Of a DNA stretch of 64,000 bases, positions 24,521-35,347 are shown in pieces (positions within the stretch are counted from its first letter, which is position 1; every line of letters begins with the position of its first letter). Location: contig JAOTON010002088.1 of the NCBI GenBank assembly GCA_034440635.1, positions 62,001-126,000 of the forward strand. The letters are read 5' to 3'. The notes under the pieces were generated by a model. It did not search any database, was not told the DNA's origin, and saw only the letters and a program-made list of their open reading frames with translations. Source of the stretch: Lepas anatifera (taxonomy: Eukaryota; Arthropoda; Thecostraca; Lepadidae). A program made the translations under genes and the position numbers.

Positions 24521-24647
24521 ATACTTAATATAAATGTTGGTCGCTCATGTACATACTAAAAGACGACCAGGCCTAGGCCAAAGCCAACGTAGGCAGATCC
24601 TGTGTCGGCATATGTTTCGTCAAGACTGAGCGGTAGAAACGATACAC

Positions 24648-25826
24648 AATCAATCAATCAATGGCTTTTTATTAGGCGTTCTGTGCATAGCACCTTTGCC
24701 CGCCTCTAAAGGAGTGTGTGGGAGAATTTTAGAATTTTGTGTGGGGGCAAGCTACGTTAGTCTGTTAAAGCAATGGGAGTTATTTCAAGTAATGGGTTGC
24801 AAGATGTTTTAGCTTGCAAATGGACGGTCGTGGGAATGGCATAGCCATGCCAAGGGAGGTCTTTTAATAAGTTTAGACCCGCAGAGTGCGAAGGTTATTT
24901 CTGTGGTTGAAGACCTTAAATTTAGAATTTGAAATTTAGAATTTGGAATTTAGAATTTAGAATTTTGTGTGTCAGCTATTGATGTCCGCTTGAATACGTT
25001 ACTCGAAAACCTCTGTTAACTCAATAATTTCGTATTTTAGAAAGTGCGCTAAACACCTGGCCAGGGTGCCGCGAATTTACCCTGCAACCCGGAGGTGAAG
25101 TTGCAGCTCCCTCTCCGGCTGGGCAGCCGCCGCGCAGAGAAAAGAAGTGTGAGAGGATAGTTAGATTGTTAGTAAGAGTATAGGTGTGGTTAGTATAGAC
25201 CCGCAGTGAAAGGTATCACTGCGGTGAAGAAATCTAACCTATCTAACCTAACCTGATTTCAAAGTTAGCCTAACATAACCTATCCTTAGCCTACAATGAA
25301 CCATTTAAAGGTTACAAAACTATTGCTTAAATTTCGCAGTGGATCATCTATGATTGGAAAATAGGCAAGTCCTACTTTGGGGGTGCACCATGCACCCTCC
25401 ATCATATATACTGGGAGGGGTGATTTATAGAAACTTCTCTAGCCCAGAGTCCTTTAGGAATATAAAGACTTTTTCGAGTAGCTCAGGATGGTCGTTACCG
25501 AGCAGAGTTTTTAGGTCTACAGGGATGTTTTGGATTCGGCAGTAATCTAGCATGGGTTGCCGATGGGTATTGTGCTGGGGACAATCGATGAGAATGTGGT
25601 AGGGATTCTCCATTGCGTTGCAGGTACCACAGGTACCCGCGTTCCAATAGGCATTTAATTTTGTGTGTCCATTTCTGAGTCTGGTTAGAATAACCTCGCG
25701 CCGGCGACTCTTTTGGTTGGAACTGGGCCAGTAGCCGATGTTAGGCTTGATATAGAATAGGTGGGCGCTGTGGTTTGTAGTCCAGTTATTTTGAATTTGC
25801 TTCCGGATGGTGTCAAATTCCGGATG
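24648..25826 (-). mobile_element. 5'-truncated I-group LINE with (ATTG)n tail, 12-bp TSD
   Basis: GAAACGATACAC flanks it at 24636-24647 and 25827-25838, and the empty site is in copy 1 at about 13637. On the minus strand the element runs from the end of an RNase H-bearing ORF (25826 to 25425), through a ~0.75 kb 3' untranslated region, to CCTAATAAAAAGCC (a polyadenylation-like AATAAA) and a short ATTG repeat. This layout is typical of target-primed reverse transcription. The untranslated part holds an AATTTAG microsatellite (24918-24965) and CTAACCTAACCT (25230-25250). Confidence 0.9.
25425..25826 (-). pseudogene. C-terminal end of an I-group LINE ORF2 (post-RNase H domain)
   Basis: The minus-strand frame is open for about 134 codons and ends in a stop at 25425. 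It contains KPNIGYWPSS, VILTRLRNGHTKLNAYW and a CGTCNAMENPYHILIDCP cysteine-histidine motif (C-x2-C, then H and C). From memory this arrangement follows the RNase H domain of I/LOA-type non-LTR retrotransposons, where similar LTRLRxGHT and HxLxxCP motifs recur. The N-terminal reverse transcriptase is missing because the insertion is 5' truncated. It is not functional alone. Confidence 0.8.
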
Positions 25827-27658
25827 GAAACGATACACTGCACTTCACTTCATTGCGGTAAACCCATAATTAGGGCTAATAACGCACCAACTGTGCAACT
25901 TGAAAGGTGCCGCCAATTCTCATCCAGTTAGGCGTCTGTGCAGATAGAGCAGTCTGCATCCTATTCAGGAAAGCTTCTGGGGTCTGAGCATGTGAGCTTA
26001 GTTCAGATATTTATGTGCAAGTGCCATTGAAAAGTGGTTTCAGCACTTTTACAGTTGAAAATGGAATGATTTTGCCTCCTTTTAAACTGTATGCCTCAAT
26101 AAGGCCGCAAATTGAAACATATTCAGTGAAACTGGTAGATTCGAGACCCAATGTCTGGTTCAGAATATTTTTGTTACAGCCATTGCAACGCTATGCTTGG
26201 AATTTTGGGATCGAACAAGATATGGTTTCCGCTACTTTGACTTGAATGTCTGATACAATGATTATTTGAACTTTTTGAGGAATGGTCGATATCTAACTCT
26301 CCTCAAAGCCATTCCCTTATTCTCCCCTTTCGTGTTATCTTGTGGAAGCATTTTCCTTCCTGTTCCCATTCCATATTCTTAACCACTGCTCCCTTTCTTT
26401 TACAGTTTCTGTAACCGTTTAATATGCCCTTGAAGCAAAACTGGGCATTTCCCTCTAAGGTTCCCGACATCATTGCCTGTCAGACAGCTTCCTACGAATG
26501 GAGATGTAGTAAAGAATATACCATAAACACGTTTTATTCATTTTCCACCGCTTCTTCGTACTCGGAGGTAGCTGACATTGGTGTCAAGACTGCTGCGCTT
26601 GAATATGGCCACAGCTTCGCTAACAAACCAGCTCAGTCAGATCGTGAAGTTCAGGATTGGGCACTATGTCCCGATATGGTTTCGGATCCGAAGCTGCAGC
26701 TGCTGTTTTGAAGGACCCACGAACCTCGCATACAGTCTACAGCTGGTCCGAGCCCGGCCGTGCCAGCTGCAGGATATCATCAGATCAGTAGTTCAGCATA
26801 ATGCCCTCCGGGCACACCCGGAGGCGGTGCTGCTGGCGGTAGATGCTGACCGGGAGGAGACGGTGCGCAGTCGGAACGGGCTGGCCTACACGAGCGTCGC
26901 CGAAAACCGAATGTAAAGGTTCGGCCTTGCATGCTGTCACTCATAAACTTCGTGGCCGACAGTATCACGGAGCTGTTTGATAGGGGGCATAAACTCATCA
27001 CTGGGCCTCCAGAAGACCAGACACTGCAGTAGAGAAAGAATGAAAAATGTACAGACTCCCCGGCAGCTGAAGATCTTCCCCAACTATGTTGGCACGTTTG
27101 GACTTTTTCTGACCTCTGCACTGATGTCAATGACCTTGAAAGTGAAGATATGAACTTGACCTGTGACCTCAGAATTTGACCTTGACTTTAATGTGAGGTG
27201 ACCTTGACATATAAACTCGATTATACGGCGTTATAACGTCACCACCCGATCTCCAATGCATGTCAGCTAGCCCGACCGCGTGATTGCCGCGATCACAAAA
27301 TGCGGGTCTGACTTTCAAAGCTTATAAGTAAAACATTTATCGATTTTCAAGATTTATTCAGCAATCAGCGCGCTATTAACTTCTGTTAATAATAGCCCAG
27401 CAGCATTTTTCAGCTACGAGCGGTTCTCCAGCCACCTTAAAAAAACATGTGGAGGGGGCCTCCGAGACCCCTCTCCAATGCGCGTGCCAACAGAAAGGCA
27501 GTGGCGAATACCAGGGGGTTGGGGATTCAACCAACTCCCCTCCCCCAAAATTTTGCAATGCGTATAGTACAGGCATAGACGGGGCTGATCCAAGGCAAGG
27601 CAATCGAATGTGTATCCCTCCAAATCGAATAACTGCCCTTTACCTGCCGATGTATGTA
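25827..27658 (+). repeat. 6.6 kb tandem unit, copy 2, second part (S block)
   Basis: It is collinear with 13635-15422. It includes the GC-rich stretch (26620-26910), the decayed TGACCTTGA cluster (27125-27212) and an inverted-repeat-poor end with GGGGGCCTCCGAGACCCCTC. It runs to the P boundary, where the next transposon is inserted at 27659, so S is directly followed by P of copy 3 at 30866. This proves the head-to-tail order. Confidence 0.9.
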
Positions 27659-28059
27659 TAGAGGGGGACTAAAACATGTTTCAAACTTTTACAAGGGGTG
27701 TTTGCTGTGGTAATATGTGAAAATGATGACCCATTTTTTATTTCATGATTTTATCTTTCTTTAACCCTCCACATGATCATTTTTTGTATGCCTGGAAATC
27801 GCCAGAATTCGACCCGTGTGAGCCCAGCATGCATATTCCTTCATACTTTTGTGTACCTTCCGACACTTATGTTCGAAATGTAGTGAGTGTTATGTAAACT
27901 CCAAATGTATTTGTCACCATTTTTGGTCAGTTGATCATCTTAGGTCATCACCTGCCCGCCTGAGCTCATCAAGAGCTCACCCAAACAACGGGAAAACTTG
28001 CATTTAAATGTATTGTGAATATCACAGCCACGGATTGGTACAAAAATAGAAGTCATTCA

Positions 28060-30190
28060 TTGAGCACTAAAGAACAGTCGCTATCTGGCATCCTACTGCT
28101 TGCTAACGACACCCAGAGCCTCCTGGAAGTCTTTGAAGTCCATGTCAACGTTGCATGTGATCTTGTTGAGGTAGGTGGCGAAGTTGGCAACGTACTCAGC
28201 TAATGATAGGTTCTTACCCTACCTCTTAAGACGGAATACGTTACTCGATTTGGGAAGGGACAGGGCTGAAGCCTTCGCATGCCTGACTTTGGTGTACAAC
28301 CGCTTGTTCTTAATGACTTCATCTACTTCGGAATTTCCCATGAACTTTTGCACCTGCTCTGTCCTGGTAAAGGGATCGCCCTGCAGGAGAGAGTAGCCAG
28401 GTCAGTGTTCCTTTGCTTATCCTGGGCGATGCTTGCCATCTGCTTGCCCGCCATTCCCTGGTTCTTCATTTCAGCCTGTTTCTTCTCCCAGGCCTCCAGA
28501 ATCTCAGGAACATCTCCTCCTTTTTTTTGCCATCTTCTTTAAGTGTCTGGCCACTTCTTTTCCTTCAATCAGCTTCATAGCCATTGCATTCACCAGGGGA
28601 AGGGCTGATAGTTTTCATCTCCTTAGAACCTCTGACCTTCAGGCCATTGTTGATACAGCCCACATGGAGGGGATGGTAAGCTTCAGCTGTGAGAGATTCT
28701 CCCTGGTCTCAGACGATATCGGGAGAGAAGGAAAGGGAAGAACTTCCTGTCAATGGTAGCACCCTAGACGGAAAATGATCCAGCGCCATGCTTTCGGGAT
28801 CCATCATTGTGGTAGACAATGGTTGTCTTTTTCGTCACTGCTCATCATCTTCTCCACAAGGCTGCTTAATGCTGGCGCCTCTCTCGCTCTTCCCATCTCC
28901 TTGATGCTCCTTTTGTCAGGCACTGTGTCCAGGTCAATGGTGTCTTCATCTTCATCGGACCTTTTCCATTTCACATTGAATAATTCTTTTGGCGATGATG
29001 ATGGTAGAGCCGATAGCCTTCTCATTCGACATATTCAGCTCAGAGATACACCTGTCCAGAGCGGTGTAGTATTCTGGCCTGACACACTTCACGCTTGTCC
29101 GAATGTGGCTGTAGCTGACAGGAATACTTTCAGTGTTCTCCCTCCTGCCCTCTGCGACCAGGCTTCTCTTCCGCTTCTTGGAACTTCCTTTGGTGTCATA
29201 TCTTTCTTCATGTTCTGTCATTATCCTCTGTCATGTTCTGGTTGTCGTCATACTCTTCAGGAACTTTACCTGCTCCTTCAAAGTTCTTTGTCTTCCTCCG
29301 ACCTCTCCAACCTCTTAAGGAAACTCTCAGTCCTTTTTCCTCCTGGTGTACAGGGCCACCCACTTTCGGTCAACAAAACTATCAGTGACCAACTCTCTTT
29401 CCTGTCATCTGGTCTTTCCAATAATCATATTCACCATTGGTCTCCTTGACTCCATTGTAATATTCCTTCTTCCTGAAGCCAGTATCTATGGTCTGGATGG
29501 CCAGTCCCTCTTCGAGGCTCTTCAGGTAGGGTTCCGCCCTTTCCTTCACCCACTGGTTTGTGATTCTGGTCTTAGGGGTGCGCTGCAGCTTCTTAAAGTC
29601 TTTGTAAAGGGGGTGGATCTTGCTGACCACGTTTTTGGGAGACTTAAGGTATTGGCGGACGCAGATCAGGGGGGGGGCATTCCGGCCATGGCGCCCCATA
29701 GCGCTGAAGGGGGCAGGCTATTTTTGGTCCTCAAAGGCTGGATACATTTTGAAAAAAGGAGTTTTCACTAGGTCTGTCGAGCAATAAAATCTTCGCCCCC
29801 CTCCCCCCAGGAGAGCGATCATGTACTTGGAGAGGTAGCTTATACTAGGTCTGTCGAGCATCCAAATCGCACGTCCCCCCCCAAGAGGAAAGGCAGACAT
29901 GGGTTTGCCCCCTCCCTCAAAAAACTCGGGTCTGCATCCGCCCGTGAATTAGGGTAAGCATTGCACCACACTCAGTGCTCACTCAGCTCCTCTGCCACCT
30001 GCTCCGACGCCCACTCCCTGGTTATCTTCATAAATGAACCCTTGGGTCTTGGCACCAGGAACCAGATAATCTTTTCCAGCACTTCTCTCTTGGACGGCAT
30101 GTTATAGGAAGTTAATATCTCTCGGGAGTGGATTGTGGTCGAACCAAGCCTCATGCTCCAATTGGAACGGGTTTGAAAAGGATTCATCTT
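28060..30190 (-). pseudogene. Degenerate transposase-like protein gene
   Basis: On the minus strand, frames with stops and frameshifts read in order. The N-terminal part (30187-29955) contains FLVPRPKGSFMKITREW. After the MITE come LKSPKNVVSKIHPLYKDF and TRITNQWVKERAEPYLKSL (29640-29400). Next are a KKRKRS basic stretch and YYTALDRCISELNMSNEKA (29180-28960), then VVYHNDGSRKHGAGSFSV (about 28815), EAWEKKQAEMKNQGMAGKQ, and VRHAKASALSLPKSSNVFRL (about 28250). The last two parts recall, from memory only, an uncharacterised metazoan protein family that I believe is transposon-linked. The family is unnamed here. The gene is clearly dead. Confidence 0.6.
29650..29946. mobile_element. hAT-type MITE nested in the transposase pseudogene
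   Basis: The ends TATTGGCGGACGCAG and CTGCATCCGCCCGTG match those at 41553-41870. The interior shares GCATTCCGGCCATGG, ACTAGGTCTGTCGAGCA and GGCAGACATGGGTTT. Flanks ACTTAAGG and AATTAGGG agree at 6 of 8 positions, consistent with an aged 8-bp duplication. Removing it rejoins the pseudogene frame, so the insertion broke the coding sequence. Confidence 0.85.
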
Positions 30191-30358
30191 AATACTTTCA
30201 AGGCTCTCAAACGAAAAGGAAGCTTAATTAGTTCTTATTCCATCGATGATACATTATTCGCTTAAATCGTTTCGGAAGAGGCGACCACTTATCTAACCAG
30301 TAAATCACAAGAAGGATCATTTTAACTACGACAGAGATGCACTGATTTTGTCTATAGG

Positions 30359-30621
30359 CAGGGACGTAGCCAGGATTTCGCTCAGAGGGGAGTGGTGGCG
30401 TCCCGAAAAGGGCCCCTGCGACAGCGCCAAAAGGGCCCTGATGGGTAAAAGGGCCCTGCTTTTTACAGAATAGTGCTGAAGAGGGCTTAAGAGGTCCCTG
30501 TCTGGTATGAAATTTCAAATTTGGTCCCAAGCATAGTGCGGGTGAGCCGCGCTTCGCGCGGCCCGTGTCCTCAGGGGAGGGGGGCGGTTGTCCCTGCCGC
30601 CCCCCCTTGGCTACGCCTCTG
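30359..30621. mobile_element. hAT-type MITE, TIR CAGRGRCGTAGCC
   Basis: Its ends CAGGGACGTAGCCAGG and CCTTGGCTACGCCTCTG are inverted copies. It is flanked by TCTATAGG (30351-30358) and TCTATAAG (30622-30629), an 8-bp duplication with one mismatch. It is 263 bp, GC-rich and non-coding, and is a different family from the GGCGGACGCAG elements. Confidence 0.88.
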
Positions 30622-30858
30622 TCTATAAGCATTCGAATCCAGGAGCTAAGCACAATTGAGTTGGTTTGGCGGGAAACTACCTGACTGGAGATGCTGGAAT
30701 TGTACGACGGAAGTGTAATTTGAATCACGATGTGGAGGGTTAAGATAATATTTCATATAAATAAAAACCACCTTTTTATCAACTTACGAGCTTACCACAG
30801 CTAAATCCACTTGTAGAACACCAAAAATGATATTTTTTTGGTGGTGGTCCCTCCTCTA

Positions 30859-33428
30859 GTATGTATGACCTTCCACTGTTCGGCACGTAGCAATTTGTAA
30901 AGTCGTTCATGCTTCAATGTAATGGACTAAGGATCGTTCTCGAAAACGACGATCCTGCTAATATTTTTCACTCCCTCCGCCCACATTCGGGTAAATTGTT
31001 TGGGTATTTGTACCTTCATACGCATATTCACATTCGGCGGTGTATAATATGTGACAACAGGGCAGATGTTTTATTCAGCGGCACCTTTGCGGGACAGTTG
31101 AGCCCGCGCGTTCCCTTTGGCATGACCCATCGTGTGATACGGCGAGGCAGAGATAACAGTAAGCATCTAGATAACAGATAACGGTAGGTAGAATGTTATC
31201 TATGAGCGAGGCTATCCGCATTGATCGGGCCCAGTAAAACACAGAGAACAGCTCCGGTGACACGAGGCGAGACCGTGCTTTCGTGGCGCGCCATCGGACC
31301 CGTGAATCTATGTAAAGTCTAATCAAGCCCATGTTCACAAAGAGGAACCGTCCATTAAAGGGAGATACGCGAAAAAATGTTATTGGCTAGATCAAAATGT
31401 CACAAAAAGTTGATTAAGAAGGCCCATTCTCATTTTCGCGAATTCGGCCTGCAATTGCCTTAAAATTGCCCCCAAAGTCAACATTTCTAGACGACTTTAC
31501 CGGTACACCTCATATCCGTATATATGACGTACACACGGCTAAGGCTATCAGTTTCTCTAAGAATTAGGTCATATCTATCCTAAACAATGATGTAGAAGTT
31601 TGCACTTCTACAGAAAAAAATTACTTTAGAAAAAAACATTGCAAAACTCTTTTGAAACAGAAATATAGGGCTGAAAGGAAATCACGATTAATCAATCAGA
31701 AGCCTAGGAATTCTCATACCGGGGTCACGTGACCTATCTGACGTAAAAGTTTTGTCATCCTGGGGCTGAAGCAGAAAATGACTCAAGACCCGAGGTACGA
31801 AACCGCTGAAGACTTAAGTAATTATGTTTTTTTCCGTTTCTAGGGCAAACTAATTCATTTTGTAGTTTTTAAAAGCTTTTTAAAATTAATTCAAATACTA
31901 AAAATGGAGAACAGACATTTGTATTACAAAAAAACATTGCTTTTCAACTTAAATAGTTTTCAAAAGTAAGTGATTGGTGAAGGTTTCAGCATTTTATCGG
32001 AACTGTTAACCTATTTCGATAATAAGTGAGTGGCCTCTCAAAATTTTGCCGAAGATACAAAAATAATTGATAGTTTCGTAATCAGGATTTTTCAAATAGC
32101 AGGAAACCACAAGAATAATTTTTTTCGCGTATCTCCCTTTAAGTATGTAACGCATATTTTTGCGATGTTTTATTCCCCATGTAACACTTTGTAGTGCCCA
32201 GGCAGACACCGTCGGAAATTACGTAAGGCTGGATATGCAGCTCCCCCCCGCCTGAAAAGATAGAAAAGGCGATGTCCGCAATAATTTCACCAAAATTGGT
32301 TCAAACCGAGCTTTGCAGGTAGTACCTACCTACGATAGGATATGCGATTGAAAGAAGATTAAGCCATGACGTCGTAAGATAGTTTCAGTTCAACACACAC
32401 GCGCAGGAAGTGCGCGTACATGTGAGACATTTTGGGAGAGTGGTTATTAGGAAAAAACGGGTCTTAAACAATAAAATCAAATGAATTGACAGCGTTTTCT
32501 TTCACACCATTTGCTGAATTTCCATCAGGATCTGACCTTCAATTAACTGGTCAGAATATTTGTGACCCGGCGCCATCATATTTGACCGCATAAGTCATTG
32601 ATGTAACCTACAAAATGGGATACTATTCCCTATCACCTGTTCAGACCACATGTTTGAGACGAACAGTTTTTTGCTTGTAATCTGCCTTATGTGACCTTTT
32701 TGAAGAATTTATACTATCATTTCATGTAGCCCTTCATCATCTCTAAGAAAATCTCTAGAAAATCTCTAGATCATCTAGAAAATCTCACGATGAGATCAGA
32801 ACTACCCCTACATTCCAAGCACTGTGTCCTCCAAGTGTCGGGAATGACATACCACGAGAATAGACCTGGTATATGAGCAGTTCTGAGGATTTCAGAAAGA
32901 CACTAGAAAAACTACACTGGTAATTTCAACTCTAAAACGGAAGGTAAGTGTACACATTCATTTTCTTTTGTTCCTCTTCACTTCTGCATGCATTCGAGCC
33001 GACCAACATTTGGTGTGCAAGATTTCGATACGAAAGAAATTCACTGCAAAAGTCGCCGTACTCAAAAATAGGATGATTACAGAAAATGCAGGATTTTCTT
33101 ACGAAATAACAGGTTACCTACGCCAAGCAATGCAATTTGCACATCCATGTACGTTTCTCGAAAGGAGGAGGACATGCATCCCTCAAATCTTGAACCGGGG
33201 GAATCGTCCCGAAAATTGTGGCACTCTAAAAAATATGTTTTAGTTTTCCCCCTCTTACCAGCGTGGGCCTCCATAAATGTTCCAACATTCTGCTTTTTGT
33301 TGAAGTCTTGCTACTGCTCTTTAATACAGGTGTAAAATTCACAGTTTCCTACAAGGCCCTGCCACCTCCAAGCATGATAAAATCTGTTCCTCTCCCCTCC
33401 AAAAAAAATTGGCACGACGCCCCAAGTA
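30859..33428 (+). repeat. 6.6 kb tandem unit, copy 3, first part (P and Q blocks)
   Basis: Starting at GACCTTCCACTGTTCGGCACG it is collinear with 19908 onward, and from 32213 with copies 1 and 2. It includes the GGTCACGTGACC palindrome (31723-31734). A short local expansion of AATCTCTAGA-type sequence occurs at 32748-32790 only in this copy. It is interrupted at 33429 by a Tc1-like element. Confidence 0.92.
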
Positions 33429-34546
33429 GGGGAAGTCCGTGCAAGAGTACGCACCTAATTTCCTAAAGGCTTTCCCGTTTCTCCTATATGTCTAACAGCT
33501 AAAATTTTATATGATTGTTTAGCCTGAAGAATTATCTATGTATGGTCCATTAGGGTGTCCCAAAATTAACAAAGTTTTAAAAGTTGGTGTTTACCTTTCT
33601 TTTTCCCGTTGAGTGTGACCTGAAACGAAATTGTGCAAAAATCAGGCATTTGAATTAATATTTGACCCCAGCGCAAATCGCGTGAAGTTTTACCCATAGC
33701 TCCCTATGGAGACTGCAACGCTTGAACACGAACTATTTCGGTATTTCCATCGTAATGCGGGACTACAGCTTAGTGTGTCTTATATTTTCTTCTCTTTTTC
33801 GCTATGTTTTGTAAGAATTATCTTTTATCTATTGTTTACATGGCATTCCGACTTATTTCCACTACAATTAGGAACTTCACGTTCTTCGTTTTACATAGAA
33901 CCATATTGTGTTATAAGGTACACAACCCTGATCCGAATAACTGGTTGTTTTCCTTATATGGTCAGGCAAAACACTGTTTTATAAACATTATCATTGATCC
34001 TTAGACTAGAAAGACACGGTTTCAAGACATATACACGTTATTCAATATGGAACAAAAAGTCCATTGCTACATATAAACATCCTTCTGGAGGACCCCTGGC
34101 CAGAGGTGTACGCCAGAACTAATATCCTGGTGTCGGGAAACGGCTTGTGGCAATGCTCTACAACTTGCAGTAGGTGCTGCTGGCGAGTGGTGGTTGGGGG
34201 GGAATACATTCCCCCAAAACAGAAAATCTAGGGGCAATACTATGGTTGCACCCCCCTCCCCAAAGCTATCGGCCTCGTTTTTGCCCGGACTCATTTTTCG
34301 TCTACAAGCAAGGTTTTGGTGCTTGAACTCTCAACTTTAAACACAGCCACCCAACTTCAGTGCAAAAATTGAGCCCTGGATAGCAAAACAAGCATCTTGT
34401 GGCTACAACTTTGACCCGGCGATGTTTTTTATTCTGCTTATCGACTCTTCAGCTTACCCCCACAGCTTACCGTTTGGTTATATTGTGGTATGCTATCACC
34501 GCGTGACGTTTTTTCCTCATCGACTTTGGCTTGTCCCCAAACCTGC

Positions 34547-34774
34547 CGGCTAAATCCGCCACTGCTGTCGGCTCTCCTCATTTTTAGTAAGGCAGCCGAT
34601 ATAGTAATTTATCAGCCTAGCCCTTCTTTCTGCTGGGTTGTTCGCCAACTGCATGTTTCGTATGAAGGCCTCCAGCCTATCGTAACCTGGGATACCGCCC
34701 ATGGCGGGCACTCAGCCAGAAATGACGTGTCAACCGACAGGCTTTTCAAACATGGGATGGGACTGCGCGCCCAC
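34547..34774 (-). pseudogene. Mirror copy of the AERG-motif coding fragment (left arm)
   Basis: This is the inverted counterpart of 35120-35347 in the left palindrome arm. It is altered by substitutions relative to the right arm and is not independently open over the full length. See the right-arm entry for the motif. Confidence 0.4.
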
Positions 34775-35119
34775 AAACTTATCCAGCGACAGATCCTTCA
34801 TGCCTTAAAGGGAATGTGCCACCTTCATAACATGATTTTAACTGAGATAGCTAAGTTGTAAAGCAAGTCGGAAAACCCGGTACTCAATATATCATTTGTC
34901 CTGAAACTCAAAATTTCCGTTAAGAAAAGCTAAAAACTACCGGAAATGTACCCCTCAAGGACAATGTCCAGGTGATTTCCTTTGATACAACAGCGTCCAA
35001 CACCGGGTGGAAGTACCGGGTTTTCCGACTTGCTTTACAACTTGGCTATCTCAGTTAAAATCACGTTATGAAGGTGCCACATTCCCTTTAGGGCATGGAG
35101 GATCTGACGCTGGATAAGT

Positions 35120-35347
35120 TTGTGGGCGCGCAGTCCCATCCCATGTTTGAAAAGCCTGTCGGTTGACACGTCATTTCTGGCTGAGTGCCCGCCATGGGAC
35201 GGTATCCCAGGTTACGATAGGCTGGAGGCCTTCATACGAAACCTGCAGTTGGCGAACAACCCAGCAGAGAGAGGGGCTAGGCTGATAAATTACTATATCG
35301 GTTGCCTTACAAAGAATGAAGAGAGCCGACAGCAGTGGCGGATTTAG
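35120..35347 (+). pseudogene. Fragment of an uncharacterised transposon-linked protein (right arm)
   Basis: An open stretch of about 75 codons contains SFLAECPPWDGIPGYDRLEA and LQLANNPAERGARLI, then LTKNEESRQQW before a stop. From memory, a W/D-x-Y followed by VVNDxAERGxxLI and LTKxEEQ occurs at the C-terminus of a large uncharacterised metazoan family that I associate with transposons. The pseudogene at 28060-30190 may belong to the same broad group, but the fragments do not overlap. It is too short to be functional. Confidence 0.5.

Larger units (their letters stand above)
19850..24647 (+). repeat. 6.6 kb tandem unit, copy 2, first part (P, Q and R blocks)
   Basis: This is the most complete copy. 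P (about 19858-21257) matches 30866-32212, Q (21258-23180) matches copies 1 and 3, and R (23188-24640) matches copies 0, 1 and 3. Copies differ mainly by scattered substitutions and short indels. P contains GATAACAGATAAC-type short repeats (20200-20230) and GGTCACGTGACC (20770-20781), a 12-bp perfect palindrome. No clear protein-coding region is shared by all copies. Together with 25827-27658 the unit is about 6.6 kb. Confidence 0.92.
27659..30858. mobile_element. DNA transposon with decayed transposase-like gene, 7-bp TSD
   Basis: Comparison with the 19890 region gives the insertion point. GTATGTA occurs at 27652-27658 and 30859-30865. The ends are TAGAGGGGGAC and GTCCCTCCTCTA, and weaker inverted similarity extends about 130 bp inward (shared TTGCTGTGGTAA and TTAACCCTCCACAT on the left, their inverse on the right). 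The interior carries a minus-strand pseudogene (28060-30190) and two nested hAT-type MITEs. The target sequence is itself simple (GTATGT-like), so the TSD length could be 6-8 bp. The superfamily is undetermined. Confidence 0.82.

Noticed and set aside
25230..25285. Telomere-like CTAACCTAACCT repeats
   Set aside because: Only a few imperfect units within the 3' region of a LINE; not a telomeric array.
28775..29449. 224-codon open frame on the plus strand
   Set aside because: It lies antisense to the transposase-like pseudogene, whose minus-strand frames show recognisable motifs. The plus frame has a low-complexity Ser/Leu/Phe composition typical of a shadow frame.
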